Source: Proteobacteria bacterium UBA2383 (lineage in GTDB: Bacteria; Pseudomonadota; Gammaproteobacteria; Competibacterales; Competibacteraceae). Taken from it: a DNA stretch of 35,173 nt. The DNA lies in contig DDST01000073.1 in NCBI GenBank assembly GCA_002343485.1, positions 656-35,828 of the forward strand, written 5' to 3'. Position 1 is the stretch's first letter, and the number at the start of each line of letters is the position of its first letter. Shown here in pieces: positions 24,122 through 32,338 of the stretch. Below the pieces are notes generated by a model. It was given only the letters and a program-made list of their open reading frames with translations, was not told the origin of the DNA and did not search any database. The position numbers and the translations under genes are program-made.

Positions 24122-24319
24122 CACAGCGTTGCCCAACCTACGGTCTCCAGACAATAGCGTAAAACCTATGCAGAATTGGTATAACCCGCAGTCAGCGATC
24201 AAAATCAGCCACCGGATTATCGGGTAGCGTTCAAGCACTGTTTTGAGCGTCAGCAAGGAGGTCGTGATCTCATCCACATTGCCTTCAAGGGCCTGACCCA
24301 GTGCGCTTGGAAATAGCAA
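24104..24319 (-). pseudogene. Remnant of an IS4/IS1634-like transposase
   Basis: A 71-codon frame contains ALEGNVDEITTSLLTLKTVLERYPIIRWLILIADCGL. It resembles the segment of DDE transposases in which an element-specific insert ends in VADRGL with the second catalytic Asp. Here Arg of DRG is replaced by Cys, and nothing before or after extends the domain. I take it as a degraded fragment. A chance frame cannot be excluded. Confidence 0.35.
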
Positions 24320-24733
24320 CGATTCTCTAGAACTGGCTAATCACGAATGAGAGAACTACACTTCTTTGAAACTTCTAACGACCATCATAAAAAAGGTAAT
24401 GTATTGAATAAGATATGTGTTTGGCAACATCGTGGCTTTGTTATGGGCTGCTTACCTGATATTTCCCAGTCCCAACCCGGTTCAACAACGCAAGACTTTG
24501 GTGTCGACCGGCCCTTCCAGATGCTGGAAAACGAAAGCAATGGTTGAAATGGTTGGCAGGAATACCGCTTGATGAAAGAAGATTTGACCCTCAGTGACGC
24601 AGTGAACGAACTGACTAAGTGTGTAACCCTGTCACCAACCCGGCTGATGTATTGATGCATCTATTCAAGGATAAAGTTGGAGTGCCGATCTGCACCACCA
24701 ACACCCGGATAGCGTGCGCTTGACCAGGCGCTG

Positions 24734-25528
24734 ATGATGCTTACTCTGATCGATAGTCATAATCATTTCGACGAGGCCAGTTTCGATCCCGACCGGGAGG
24801 CCGCTTACCAACGGGCGCGCGACGCCGGCGTGAGTGTACAAGTGCTGGCAGCGGTCAGCGCCCGCCTGTGGCCCAAACTTAAGGCAGTGACAAAACAATA
24901 TCCAGGGCTGTATCCATGTTACGGCCTGCATCCAGCCTATCTCAATGAACATCGCCCGGAGCATCTCGATGCATTGGCGCATTGGCTGCACCGGGAACGG
25001 CCCGTCGCTATCGGCGAATGCGGGCTGGATTATTACCTGCCTGATCTCGACCCCGATGCCCAAGCTGAATTTTTTTCCGGGCAATTGCGCCTGGCTTGCC
25101 GTCACGATCTGCCGGTCGTGATCCATGCTCGTCATGCGGTGGATCACGTCATCAAATTTCTGCGGCGCTTTGCCGGGGTGCGTGGCATGGTGCATAGCTT
25201 TTCCGGCAGCGAAGACCAGGCCGGACGGCTGTTGGATTTGGGAATCCTGCTCAGCTTTGGCGGTCCGCTGACCTATCCGCGTGCCGCCCGTTTGCGCAAA
25301 CTGATCCGTTATTTGCCACTGGATGGCTTCATAATAGAGACCGACGCTCCCGACCAGCCGTTGAGTAATCATCGCGGCGAGCGCAATGAGCCGGCATTCG
25401 TGACGGAGGTACTGAGTTGTATTGCTGAGTTACGCGGCGCTGATCCTGTTGAAATCGCTGCCGCTACCACGAAAAATGCCTGCCGCTTGTTCAGATTGTC
25501 CGATGCCTTATCCACAGGCACGCACTGA
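24734..25528 (+). CDS. TatD-family metal-dependent hydrolase (YjjV-like)
   Basis: This is a 264-residue TIM-barrel amidohydrolase-type protein. The metal ligands are visible in order: DSHNHFD (His9, His11), GECGLDYY (Glu), VIHARHA (His), MVHSFSG (His) and IETDAP (Asp). TatD proteins are metal-dependent nucleases or deoxynucleases. The YLPLDGFIIETDAPDQPLS and HRGERNEPAFV region is typical of YjjV-type members. The downstream E1-like gene begins within its last 26 bases, so the two are translationally linked. No promoter was identified in the decayed stretch upstream. Confidence 0.93.
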   Translation: MMLTLIDSHNHFDEASFDPDREAAYQRARDAGVSVQVLAAVSARLWPKLKAVTKQYPGLYPCYGLHPAYLNEHRPEHLDALAHWLHRERPVAIGECGLDYYLPDLDPDAQAEFFSGQLRLACRHDLPVVIHARHAVDHVIKFLRRFAGVRGMVHSFSGSEDQAGRLLDLGILLSFGGPLTYPRAARLRKLIRYLPLDGFIIETDAPDQPLSNHRGERNEPAFVTEVLSCIAELRGADPVEIAAATTKNACRLFRLSDALSTGTH

Positions 25529-26294
25529 GATATTGATCGGCGCTGAACGATTGGCCCGGTTGCGGGCAGCACGGGTGTTAGTGGCCGGACTGGGCGGAGT
25601 CGGTGGTCATGTAGCTGAGGCCCTGGGCCGAGCCGGTGTGGGCCGGCTGACTCTGCTGGATCACGATACGGTGTCGCCTTCTAATCTTAACCGCCAATTG
25701 CTGGCGTTGCACTCAACACTGAACCGGTCCAAGGTTGAGGTTATGGCGGAGCGGTTGCACGACATTGACCCGATGCTGGAATTGACACTGCTCAATGAAT
25801 TTCTCCAGCCGGATATGGCCGATGCGTTGGTGACCACCCTACCTCTCACGCCTAACCACTCCCTTGCAACACATAAGGAGAGCCAACCCCTCTATGACTA
25901 TGTAGCCGATTGTATCGACAGCATCGCCTGTAAGGCAGCACTGGTTACAGCTTGCCACCGCCACGGCGTACCAGTCATTTCAGCATTAGGGGCGGGTAAT
26001 TGTCTGGATGTTAGCCGCGTCCGTGTGGCAAAACTGAATCAAACTCAGGGTTGCCCCTTGGCCCGCGAGCTGCGCCGGCAGCTACGGAAATCGGGCACAC
26101 CGCTAAATTACCCGGTGATTTATAGTGACGAACAACGCAGCTCACCCCTGCCACATCAGCCCGCCGGCGGCGATACCCCCGGCCGCCCACGAGCGGTAAA
26201 CGGCACGATTTCCTATATGCCAGCACTGTTTGGCGTGATGCTGGCCGGGGTGGTGATTCGGCAATTGCTGGAAGGAGGCGAAGGGATTGAATGA
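25503..26294 (+). CDS. tcdA: ThiF/MoeB/HesA-family E1-like enzyme, TcdA (CsdL)-type tRNA threonylcarbamoyladenosine dehydratase
   Basis: This is a 263-residue ATP-dependent adenylating enzyme. LVAGLGGVGGHVAEALGRAGVG is the nucleotide-binding loop (Gly29-x-Gly31), LLDHDTVSPSNLNRQL with Arg64 contacts ATP, and DCIDSIACKAAL and GAGNCLDVSRV are family segments. TcdA cyclises t6A37 in tRNA to ct6A. An extra stretch of about 25 residues (roughly 108-132, LTPNHSLATHKESQ) precedes the DYVADCID strand and is absent from the E. coli protein as I remember it. The ATG lies inside tatD (26-base overlap). It is convergent with the acvB-like gene. Confidence 0.85.
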   Translation: MPYPQARTEILIGAERLARLRAARVLVAGLGGVGGHVAEALGRAGVGRLTLLDHDTVSPSNLNRQLLALHSTLNRSKVEVMAERLHDIDPMLELTLLNEFLQPDMADALVTTLPLTPNHSLATHKESQPLYDYVADCIDSIACKAALVTACHRHGVPVISALGAGNCLDVSRVRVAKLNQTQGCPLARELRRQLRKSGTPLNYPVIYSDEQRSSPLPHQPAGGDTPGRPRAVNGTISYMPALFGVMLAGVVIRQLLEGGEGIE

Positions 26295-26364
26295 TGACCT
26301 TCTGCCAGAACAAGGCGCTCGCAACTGTCCGGAATCCATACGAAGCCTGCTTTTCAAACAAATA

Positions 26365-27801
26365 TCAGTTTTTGGTGGACGGCGGAGGAAGGGGCGGTTG
26401 AGGCAACTGATCGAGAATGCGCCGGGCTACGCCCTGATAATCCTCGTCAAAGTGATGATCACCTGGCATCTGTTGAACGATGATTCCCAAATCGGCCAGC
26501 TTCGGACAGGAAGCATCCTCCTCCTCGGTACCGTAAATACACAACCGTTTGATAGTATTTAACTTCGCCAATTCTGGCCGCACGGGTTGATCGCCTTCAT
26601 CCGGATTGTCGCTAATCCAGTCGCTGAGATGAAATTCGAAAGAGGCATTATCCGATAGTCCGAGGAATACCATCAGATCGATCCGCGCGCGCAACGCTGG
26701 TGGCAAACGGTTGGCAATGGCGGGTAAGGCATCGGCTCCAAAGGAATAGCCAATCAATACGATTCGTTCTTTCTTCCAGGTATCCAGATACTGGCGCAGT
26801 GTCCGCTCCAAATCCAGCGCGACCTCGTCCGGTTGACGGGCTTTCCAAAAATAGCTCAGCGAATCCCAGCCAATCACCGGCAGGCCGTTCTTGGCTAATT
26901 CCGCAGTCATCGACCGGTCGAGCAGCGCCCAGCCGCCATCCCCGGACAGCATGACCGCCAATTGTGGCCGATCGGGGCCGCCTGTCACCGGAACTTCAGT
27001 GAGCGGTATGCCCGTGACGCTGGCATCCGGCTGCACTTGCTTAACGATGCTTGGATCGAGCCATTGCAACAGGGCGGATACTTGCGGCAGCCAGTCTTTG
27101 ACGCCTGCCTTGCCGGGTATTCCAGTCAGCCGGGCTAACTGGATCGATTGGACAAACTGTATGGTGGTCGCAACTTCACAAGCGGGCTGATTCTGAAACA
27201 CAAACCAGGTAGCTGGCATCCGGGTGATGGGTTTTAAACGCATTCCCTGATGATCGGGCAACGCCACGCCTTCCAATTTACCGGCGCCAGGGCACAAGGG
27301 CTTGGACAAGGGTAGTTCCGGGCAGAAGTTCACTCCGATTCCAGCATGGAAGCGGTCAGCCGGCGCCTGGGCCAGTGCTACGTAGCCCAGCGTTGCGCCG
27401 GTACCGTAACCAAGCAGAACTGGCGGCAAGAGGCTCGCCAGCGGGTAACGCTGAGCTATCCACTGATTCAACTGCCCAAGATCCGCCGACAGATCAAGGC
27501 AAGCAGCTTTCGATTGGTCCAGCCAGACCAAGTACTGATTCAGATCGATCCCAGCGACCACATAATCCAGTTGAGCAATTTCTTGTGCTATAGGGGTCAT
27601 ATCGGCATTCCAGCCAGCCGCACCAGACAGTAATAACACCACGCCCTTGGGTTCGCCGGCCGTGTGGTAGATGGCCAGCTTGCCGAAGACGGCGTTATCC
27701 AGTGTTTCCTCAGCAATCCCTGCCTGCGTATTGGACATTACCAGCACGGCGATGGCCAGACAAAGCGCTTGTGATAAGCGATGCAGGATCGAACTCTTCA
27801 T
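26365..27801 (-). CDS. acvB: AcvB/VirJ-family periplasmic hydrolase (aminoacyl-phosphatidylglycerol hydrolase-like)
   Basis: This is a 478-residue preprotein with signal peptide MKSSILHRLSQALCLAIAVLVMSNTQAG. There are two alpha/beta-hydrolase-like halves. The first (to about 250) has GYGTG where a nucleophile Ser would be expected. The second has GDGGWALLD, the intact nucleophile elbow GYSFGAD (Ser353 from this start) and GDHHFDEDY with the catalytic His. That two-half layout is AcvB/VirJ. In Agrobacterium and Rhizobium it is encoded with the MprF homologue LpiA and removes lysine from Lys-PG. Here it is the last gene of the mprF operon. An ATG at 27843 is possible, but it overlaps the upstream gene and precedes the signal peptide. 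Confidence 0.88.
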   Translation of the reverse strand: MKSSILHRLSQALCLAIAVLVMSNTQAGIAEETLDNAVFGKLAIYHTAGEPKGVVLLLSGAAGWNADMTPIAQEIAQLDYVVAGIDLNQYLVWLDQSKAACLDLSADLGQLNQWIAQRYPLASLLPPVLLGYGTGATLGYVALAQAPADRFHAGIGVNFCPELPLSKPLCPGAGKLEGVALPDHQGMRLKPITRMPATWFVFQNQPACEVATTIQFVQSIQLARLTGIPGKAGVKDWLPQVSALLQWLDPSIVKQVQPDASVTGIPLTEVPVTGGPDRPQLAVMLSGDGGWALLDRSMTAELAKNGLPVIGWDSLSYFWKARQPDEVALDLERTLRQYLDTWKKERIVLIGYSFGADALPAIANRLPPALRARIDLMVFLGLSDNASFEFHLSDWISDNPDEGDQPVRPELAKLNTIKRLCIYGTEEEDASCPKLADLGIIVQQMPGDHHFDEDYQGVARRILDQLPQPPLPPPSTKN

Positions 27802-27823
27802 CACGGCTGGATTCTGACGGCGG

Positions 27824-28996
27824 TTATTCCGGATGATCAGCATGGGTCCAGAGAGGTCTTGCTAGCCAAAAAGGATTAGCGATACCTTGCCGATAGGCTT
27901 TCAGTGCTTCCGAAGAGGAATTCACTCTAAGATTACTGATAGAACCATCATCGTTTTGCCAGCGCTCATGCCAAAAAACGGCAGCGCGGATTCTCGGGTA
28001 ATCTTTAGACGCCCGTTCAAGAAAATCAGCGATCCAATGCGCTTTGCTTCCCTGCTCCGGAAATTCCCCGACGCCCCACTCGGCCAGCATAAGAGGTTTT
28101 TCTTCATCGAGCTGGCAAAGCTGTTGGTAGTAAGTTCCTATTGCCTTATCGACCGTTACCCAGTTTCCTTCGGATTTGAACTGTACACCATACGCGGTGA
28201 TTCCAAGCCAGTCGACGTACTGCGGCCCTGGATAGTATTGCGCCATAGCGTTCCAGGGTTCATCGGGATCGGAGGCATTATTCGCGTGCCAAACCCAGAG
28301 GATATTGCTGGCTCCCTTGGCTCGCACCCGGTCAATGACATAACGGTAAGCCTTTTTAAAGGTTTCCGGGCCTTCGAAACAATTTTTACAGTTTTGCGAT
28401 GGTTTCCCCGCGCCGTAAAAAATCCCCGACCAAGGGAACCAATACCCATTCATCTCCAGTCCCCAGGAAACGAATAAGGGGTTTCCATACGCCTTGGCTT
28501 GAGTAGCCCAATAATCGATATAGCCGTCCCATTGGCCTGCAATAATAGCATTTAGATCGAAGCGCCCAGGTTTCGAATTCCATCCTTCAGTTGGCCGGTC
28601 CCACGGCGACCAGAAGATTAAAGGTATCGCTCCATAACTTGAAATAATGTTAAGTTGCTGATCGGGGAAACTCTGATTTCCCCAGTCGCTCGAAAATGCA
28701 ATGATCGCTTGTTTTTTGCCCACCAGCTTATCGAAGCGCTCAATACCTTCCAGTGTTACATTATCTTCGTGGTGTCCGAATTCAATATAGGCGCCGCTGT
28801 ACGCTTGGTTTTTTGGAACTACGATTTTCATCTGCCTATTATTTGTTGTCTTTTTTTGCGAAGGAAAACCTGAATTAGTTGGCTGACAAGCAACCATAAA
28901 GCTTGAAATAAATATAAATAACAATATGTTGATTTTAGTGAGATTATGTGGATTTCCTCTGCGCTGGTTGAGATATTTTAATATTGTATTTGACAT
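27824..28996 (-). CDS. GH26-like glycoside hydrolase lipoprotein
   Basis: This encodes 390 residues. Basic residues then LLFIFISSFMVAC form a lipoprotein signal with Cys37 (lipobox MVAC), so the enzyme is probably tethered to the outer membrane or periplasmic face. The TIM-barrel domain has WGLEMNGYWFPW with acid/base Glu181 and LMLAEWGVGE with nucleophile Glu306, as in family 26 beta-mannanases and related glucanases. GGAGAGGGA lies seven bases before the ATG at 28994-28996. It overlaps the 3' end of the GT2 fusion by 53 bases, so coupling is likely. The true polysaccharide substrate cannot be read; the neighbouring synthase product is the obvious candidate. Confidence 0.85.
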   Translation of the reverse strand: MSNTILKYLNQRRGNPHNLTKINILLFIFISSFMVACQPTNSGFPSQKKTTNNRQMKIVVPKNQAYSGAYIEFGHHEDNVTLEGIERFDKLVGKKQAIIAFSSDWGNQSFPDQQLNIISSYGAIPLIFWSPWDRPTEGWNSKPGRFDLNAIIAGQWDGYIDYWATQAKAYGNPLFVSWGLEMNGYWFPWSGIFYGAGKPSQNCKNCFEGPETFKKAYRYVIDRVRAKGASNILWVWHANNASDPDEPWNAMAQYYPGPQYVDWLGITAYGVQFKSEGNWVTVDKAIGTYYQQLCQLDEEKPLMLAEWGVGEFPEQGSKAHWIADFLERASKDYPRIRAAVFWHERWQNDDGSISNLRVNSSSEALKAYRQGIANPFWLARPLWTHADHPE

Positions 28997-31900
28997 TCAC
29001 AGTCCCTCTCCGGTCAATTTTTCCCCAACCATACCATGCACCCTTCAATGCGCGAATAATGGCTACCCAGACTGATAAACAAAGCAGGGGCCGATAGAGA
29101 ATTCTCATGGGGAAAATCCACAACGAAGCACGCAAAGGCTCTTTCTCAAGAAAACAGCCTAGCAATGCAAGTAGCCACTCCAGCGCGAAAAAGAAAATAG
29201 CGTATCCGATGATAGAAAACCCTGATCCCCAAGAGATAGAAATAAGCAGCATCATATCGACCAGCGGCACTAAGGCCACTAGAAACACATGGCAAAACCA
29301 TACACTCGGCAAGCTGAAGAACCCCAATCCAGGACGCTCAAGGCTGCATAGAAGGCCGCGATGTTTCCAGAGACACTGAAGAGTACCAAAAGCCCAGCGA
29401 ATCCGCTGACGCACGAGCAGTCGAGCTGTGTCAGGAGCTTCCGTGTAAGCAATGGCACTGGACGCGTAGCGGATACGATAGGGAGTGCGATGCAGGTGAA
29501 GCGTCAGATCTGTATCTTCAGCAAGGGTATCCGCGATAATCCCCCCCGCGCTTTCAATCGCCTGTTTTTTGAAAGCACTGATGGCGCCAGGGACCACAGT
29601 AATCGCGTTCCAGTAATCATAGGCGCGACGATCCAGATTGAAGCCACAAATGTATTCGAGCGATTGGAAACGCGCGATCAGCGATGTCAGATTGCCAACG
29701 CGGATATGGCCACATACCGCGCCAACATCCGGCTGAACCAGGGGAGCGACGAGCCGGCGAAGGGTCTCCGGTTGAAACTGGGTATCTGCATCAAGCATCA
29801 CGACCGTTTCATAAGCCGCAGCCTCGACCGCCCGGTTGAGGGCATGCGCCTTGCCCGCGTTATTTTGCGAGATCAGGCGGATCCGCGTATCTTCAGCCGC
29901 AAGTCTGGCGACGATGGCCGCAGTGTCGTCCGTTGAACCGTCATTGACCACAATCAATTCGAAGAAGCCCGCATAATCGCTAGTTAAGATCGAACGAACC
30001 GTTGAAGCAATGACTTTGGACTCGTTGTAAGCAGCGATTATGACAGATACGGGTTCCTTGAAGACCGATGATTCCTCCGATAGCGCCTGTTGCGTCCGCC
30101 GGTATTGCCGTAGCGCAAGCGCCACGACAATACCCGTTCGAATCAGCAGGAGCACTGTAATCCCCATCATGAAAGCCCAGGCAAATTCTTCGATACGCTG
30201 GGCCAAATGCAGCCCTGTCTGGGCTACGGCGCGCGAGCCTGCAGGATCATCGGTTGGGATCGGCGGCATTAACGCCTCACGTGAGAGATTTAAAAGCGTC
30301 TGAAGCGACACGATCTGATCACCCCGATGACGGAGATAGCGAATGATTTCCGGAAGCGCGGCGACAGTTGCCGAACGGTCGCCGCCGCCATCGTGAAGAA
30401 GAATGACATTTCCCTCATGGCGGCGCTCGTTAATGCGCGTCATGATGTCTGCGGCATTGGGCTCATTCCAGTCTTCGCTATCAATACTGTCGCTCACACA
30501 GAGATAACCTAGTTGCTGCGCCCTCACGAGCGTCCTAAACTCTTCAAAGGATTTGGGATAGGTATCTGCAGCATAGGGTGGGCGGAACAGAAGCGTTGAT
30601 ATTCCGGCACCGTCTTGAAGAATGCGCTGCGTAGCATTAAGTTCGAATGCTGTCCACGCTTCAGTGGCTACGCTGAGATCAGAGTGTAAATAAGAGTGGT
30701 TGCCGATCTCATGTCCTTCAGCCAGAATCCGGCGAACCAGTGCCGGATTTTCAACCACTCGACTTCCCACGACAAAGAACACGGCATGAACGCCTTCCTG
30801 TTTGAGAATATCGAGGATGCGTGGCGTCCAAACCGGGTCGGGGCCATCGTCAAAGCTCAGCACCACCTGATTCGTTGCCGAGCCGCCCCGGTGGTAAATA
30901 GAGGGATATTTGGGGAATTTCTCGTACCGCGCTTCCCAGAACTCAGCAGACGGTGTTGTCACCCGGCGAAACCCTTGTTCCCGTTCGTCCGACGGAATGA
31001 GGAGATCGCCTCTGCCTACGTTAGCGACCCGATCGGAAGTTCTGATCGGCTCAATTGATTTCGAGTTCAGCTTTGGATGAGCAACGATGCGCCAAATCGA
31101 CTCGTCTTCCTTTCCCAGCCGATAAATCGCTGTTCCCGCGACTCCTTTTTTCAAGGCTATTTTGTATTGATTGCGGAAGGTCACCGCGTCAAGAAACCAC
31201 ACAGAGTGCGGAATACCGTCCTCTTCATAAGTAAAGTGCGGCTGGTAAAGCGGTGCCTCAATAGAGATGGCCTGGGTTCCTGAAAACCGGGCCCGGCCCA
31301 TGACATCGGCAAAGCTGAGGATTGCCGTTTCTGCTTCATTGCTCTTGGACCAATCGTATCCATAAGCGCCTATACCGACGATCCACTGATGGATATCGCC
31401 ATATCCAAGTAACGTATCAAGCCATTCATGCCACCAGGGCAGAGAGGCAACCGGACCCGGTGAATCGTCCTCACCATTTTCGTCAAACAGTAGCGCGACA
31501 AATCGATCAACGACCGGCGCCAAGGCATCAAGGTCAAAAACTGCAATATCATTACCTACGGGAATACAAAGCCATAGCTCTAATTTTCCACTGTGCAGAT
31601 AATTTGCAAGATCAGTCAACAATGACGTCAAATTATTGCGGTAAGCTGGATCGATTTGCTCCCAGTCAACAAGCACTCCCATTGCATGGATAGCGCGCAG
31701 TTCATTTTTTAGCTTCTCGAAAAAGGGGAGTCGCTTTTCTGGATGCCGCGCCAATTCTTCGATCAGCTCCGGTTGCCACTCATCGCCATCGAGATTCGAA
31801 AGGAGAGGAAGCAATTTTACGTCCGCTGAAGCAGTGAATTTGATGAGTTGCGGGTCTGGGGAGGCAATCAGTGGCTCTTCAAAGCTGCGCATTGAGAACC

Positions 31901-32297
31901 ACTCCGGCGCCAAATGGGTTATCTCCTGATAATGGGATCTGAGCGAATGGAAGCTTTCCGCATCTGAGGATGTATAAAACGCCAGCACTACTGGCTCCTC
32001 GGAAAAACCATGAGGTCGTGGAGTAACCGGCTTTTCTGAGGCAACCGGTCTTTGCCGCAACCAGGGAGGAGGCGCGGGCGAGCGGGGAACAGATTCCTGA
32101 GAGGGAGCCGCGGCACTGAGTTGCATTTCAGGACGAGGCAGCGTATCCGGTTTTTGCAATTTCGGCAGAATCAGCAGGGAATGTACGAATATGACCAGGA
32201 GGATGAATAGGAGGAAGCTGCTCCAAAGGGTAATGCGGCAAACCCACACCCATCGATTGCCTTTGAAATCAGAAAAGACAAATTGTGATGTATCCAT
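28944..32297 (-). CDS. GH18-like / polysaccharide deacetylase / GT2 trifunctional membrane protein
   Basis: This is a 1117-residue fusion. An N-terminal TM (about 24-45) and Pro-rich linker precede a GH18-like domain (102-410) with GVLVDWEQID, keeping Asp211 and Glu213. A NodB deacetylase follows (477-670): SFDDGPDP (Asp483/484), HSYLH (His534/538), RPPY (Arg572) and ILLHDGGG (His635). After TM 706-729 comes a processive family-2 synthase (750-970) with VVNDGS (Asp786), DAD (836-838), EDTD (928-931) and QRIRW (964-968), then three or more TMs to 1085. The GT2 faces the cytosol and the other domains are extracytoplasmic. The architecture parallels PgaB plus PgaC in one chain, suggesting a beta-linked amino-sugar polymer. 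It starts 41 bases after mprF. Confidence 0.93.
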   Translation of the reverse strand: MDTSQFVFSDFKGNRWVWVCRITLWSSFLLFILLVIFVHSLLILPKLQKPDTLPRPEMQLSAAAPSQESVPRSPAPPPWLRQRPVASEKPVTPRPHGFSEEPVVLAFYTSSDAESFHSLRSHYQEITHLAPEWFSMRSFEEPLIASPDPQLIKFTASADVKLLPLLSNLDGDEWQPELIEELARHPEKRLPFFEKLKNELRAIHAMGVLVDWEQIDPAYRNNLTSLLTDLANYLHSGKLELWLCIPVGNDIAVFDLDALAPVVDRFVALLFDENGEDDSPGPVASLPWWHEWLDTLLGYGDIHQWIVGIGAYGYDWSKSNEAETAILSFADVMGRARFSGTQAISIEAPLYQPHFTYEEDGIPHSVWFLDAVTFRNQYKIALKKGVAGTAIYRLGKEDESIWRIVAHPKLNSKSIEPIRTSDRVANVGRGDLLIPSDEREQGFRRVTTPSAEFWEARYEKFPKYPSIYHRGGSATNQVVLSFDDGPDPVWTPRILDILKQEGVHAVFFVVGSRVVENPALVRRILAEGHEIGNHSYLHSDLSVATEAWTAFELNATQRILQDGAGISTLLFRPPYAADTYPKSFEEFRTLVRAQQLGYLCVSDSIDSEDWNEPNAADIMTRINERRHEGNVILLHDGGGDRSATVAALPEIIRYLRHRGDQIVSLQTLLNLSREALMPPIPTDDPAGSRAVAQTGLHLAQRIEEFAWAFMMGITVLLLIRTGIVVALALRQYRRTQQALSEESSVFKEPVSVIIAAYNESKVIASTVRSILTSDYAGFFELIVVNDGSTDDTAAIVARLAAEDTRIRLISQNNAGKAHALNRAVEAAAYETVVMLDADTQFQPETLRRLVAPLVQPDVGAVCGHIRVGNLTSLIARFQSLEYICGFNLDRRAYDYWNAITVVPGAISAFKKQAIESAGGIIADTLAEDTDLTLHLHRTPYRIRYASSAIAYTEAPDTARLLVRQRIRWAFGTLQCLWKHRGLLCSLERPGLGFFSLPSVWFCHVFLVALVPLVDMMLLISISWGSGFSIIGYAIFFFALEWLLALLGCFLEKEPLRASLWIFPMRILYRPLLCLSVWVAIIRALKGAWYGWGKIDRRGTVNVKYNIKISQPAQRKST

Positions 32298-32338
32298 AAA
32301 TGAGCGTGAAATGAGAGGAGAGAGGGCCTTGAGATCAT

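Larger units (their letters stand above)
24013..24733. other. 721-base gene-poor stretch with decayed sequence
   Basis: No convincing intact gene is present between the pentapeptide-repeat gene and tatD. It contains a hairpin at 24103-24121, a transposase-like remnant on the minus strand (24104-24319) and a short plus-strand frame (24347-24547) that matches nothing I know. Stops in all frames and lower-quality codon patterns suggest a scar of an old mobile-element insertion. No clear terminal inverted repeats or target duplication were found. Confidence 0.6.

Noticed and set aside
24347..24547. 66-codon plus-strand frame in the decayed stretch
   Set aside because: No motif, no ribosome binding site and no supporting context.
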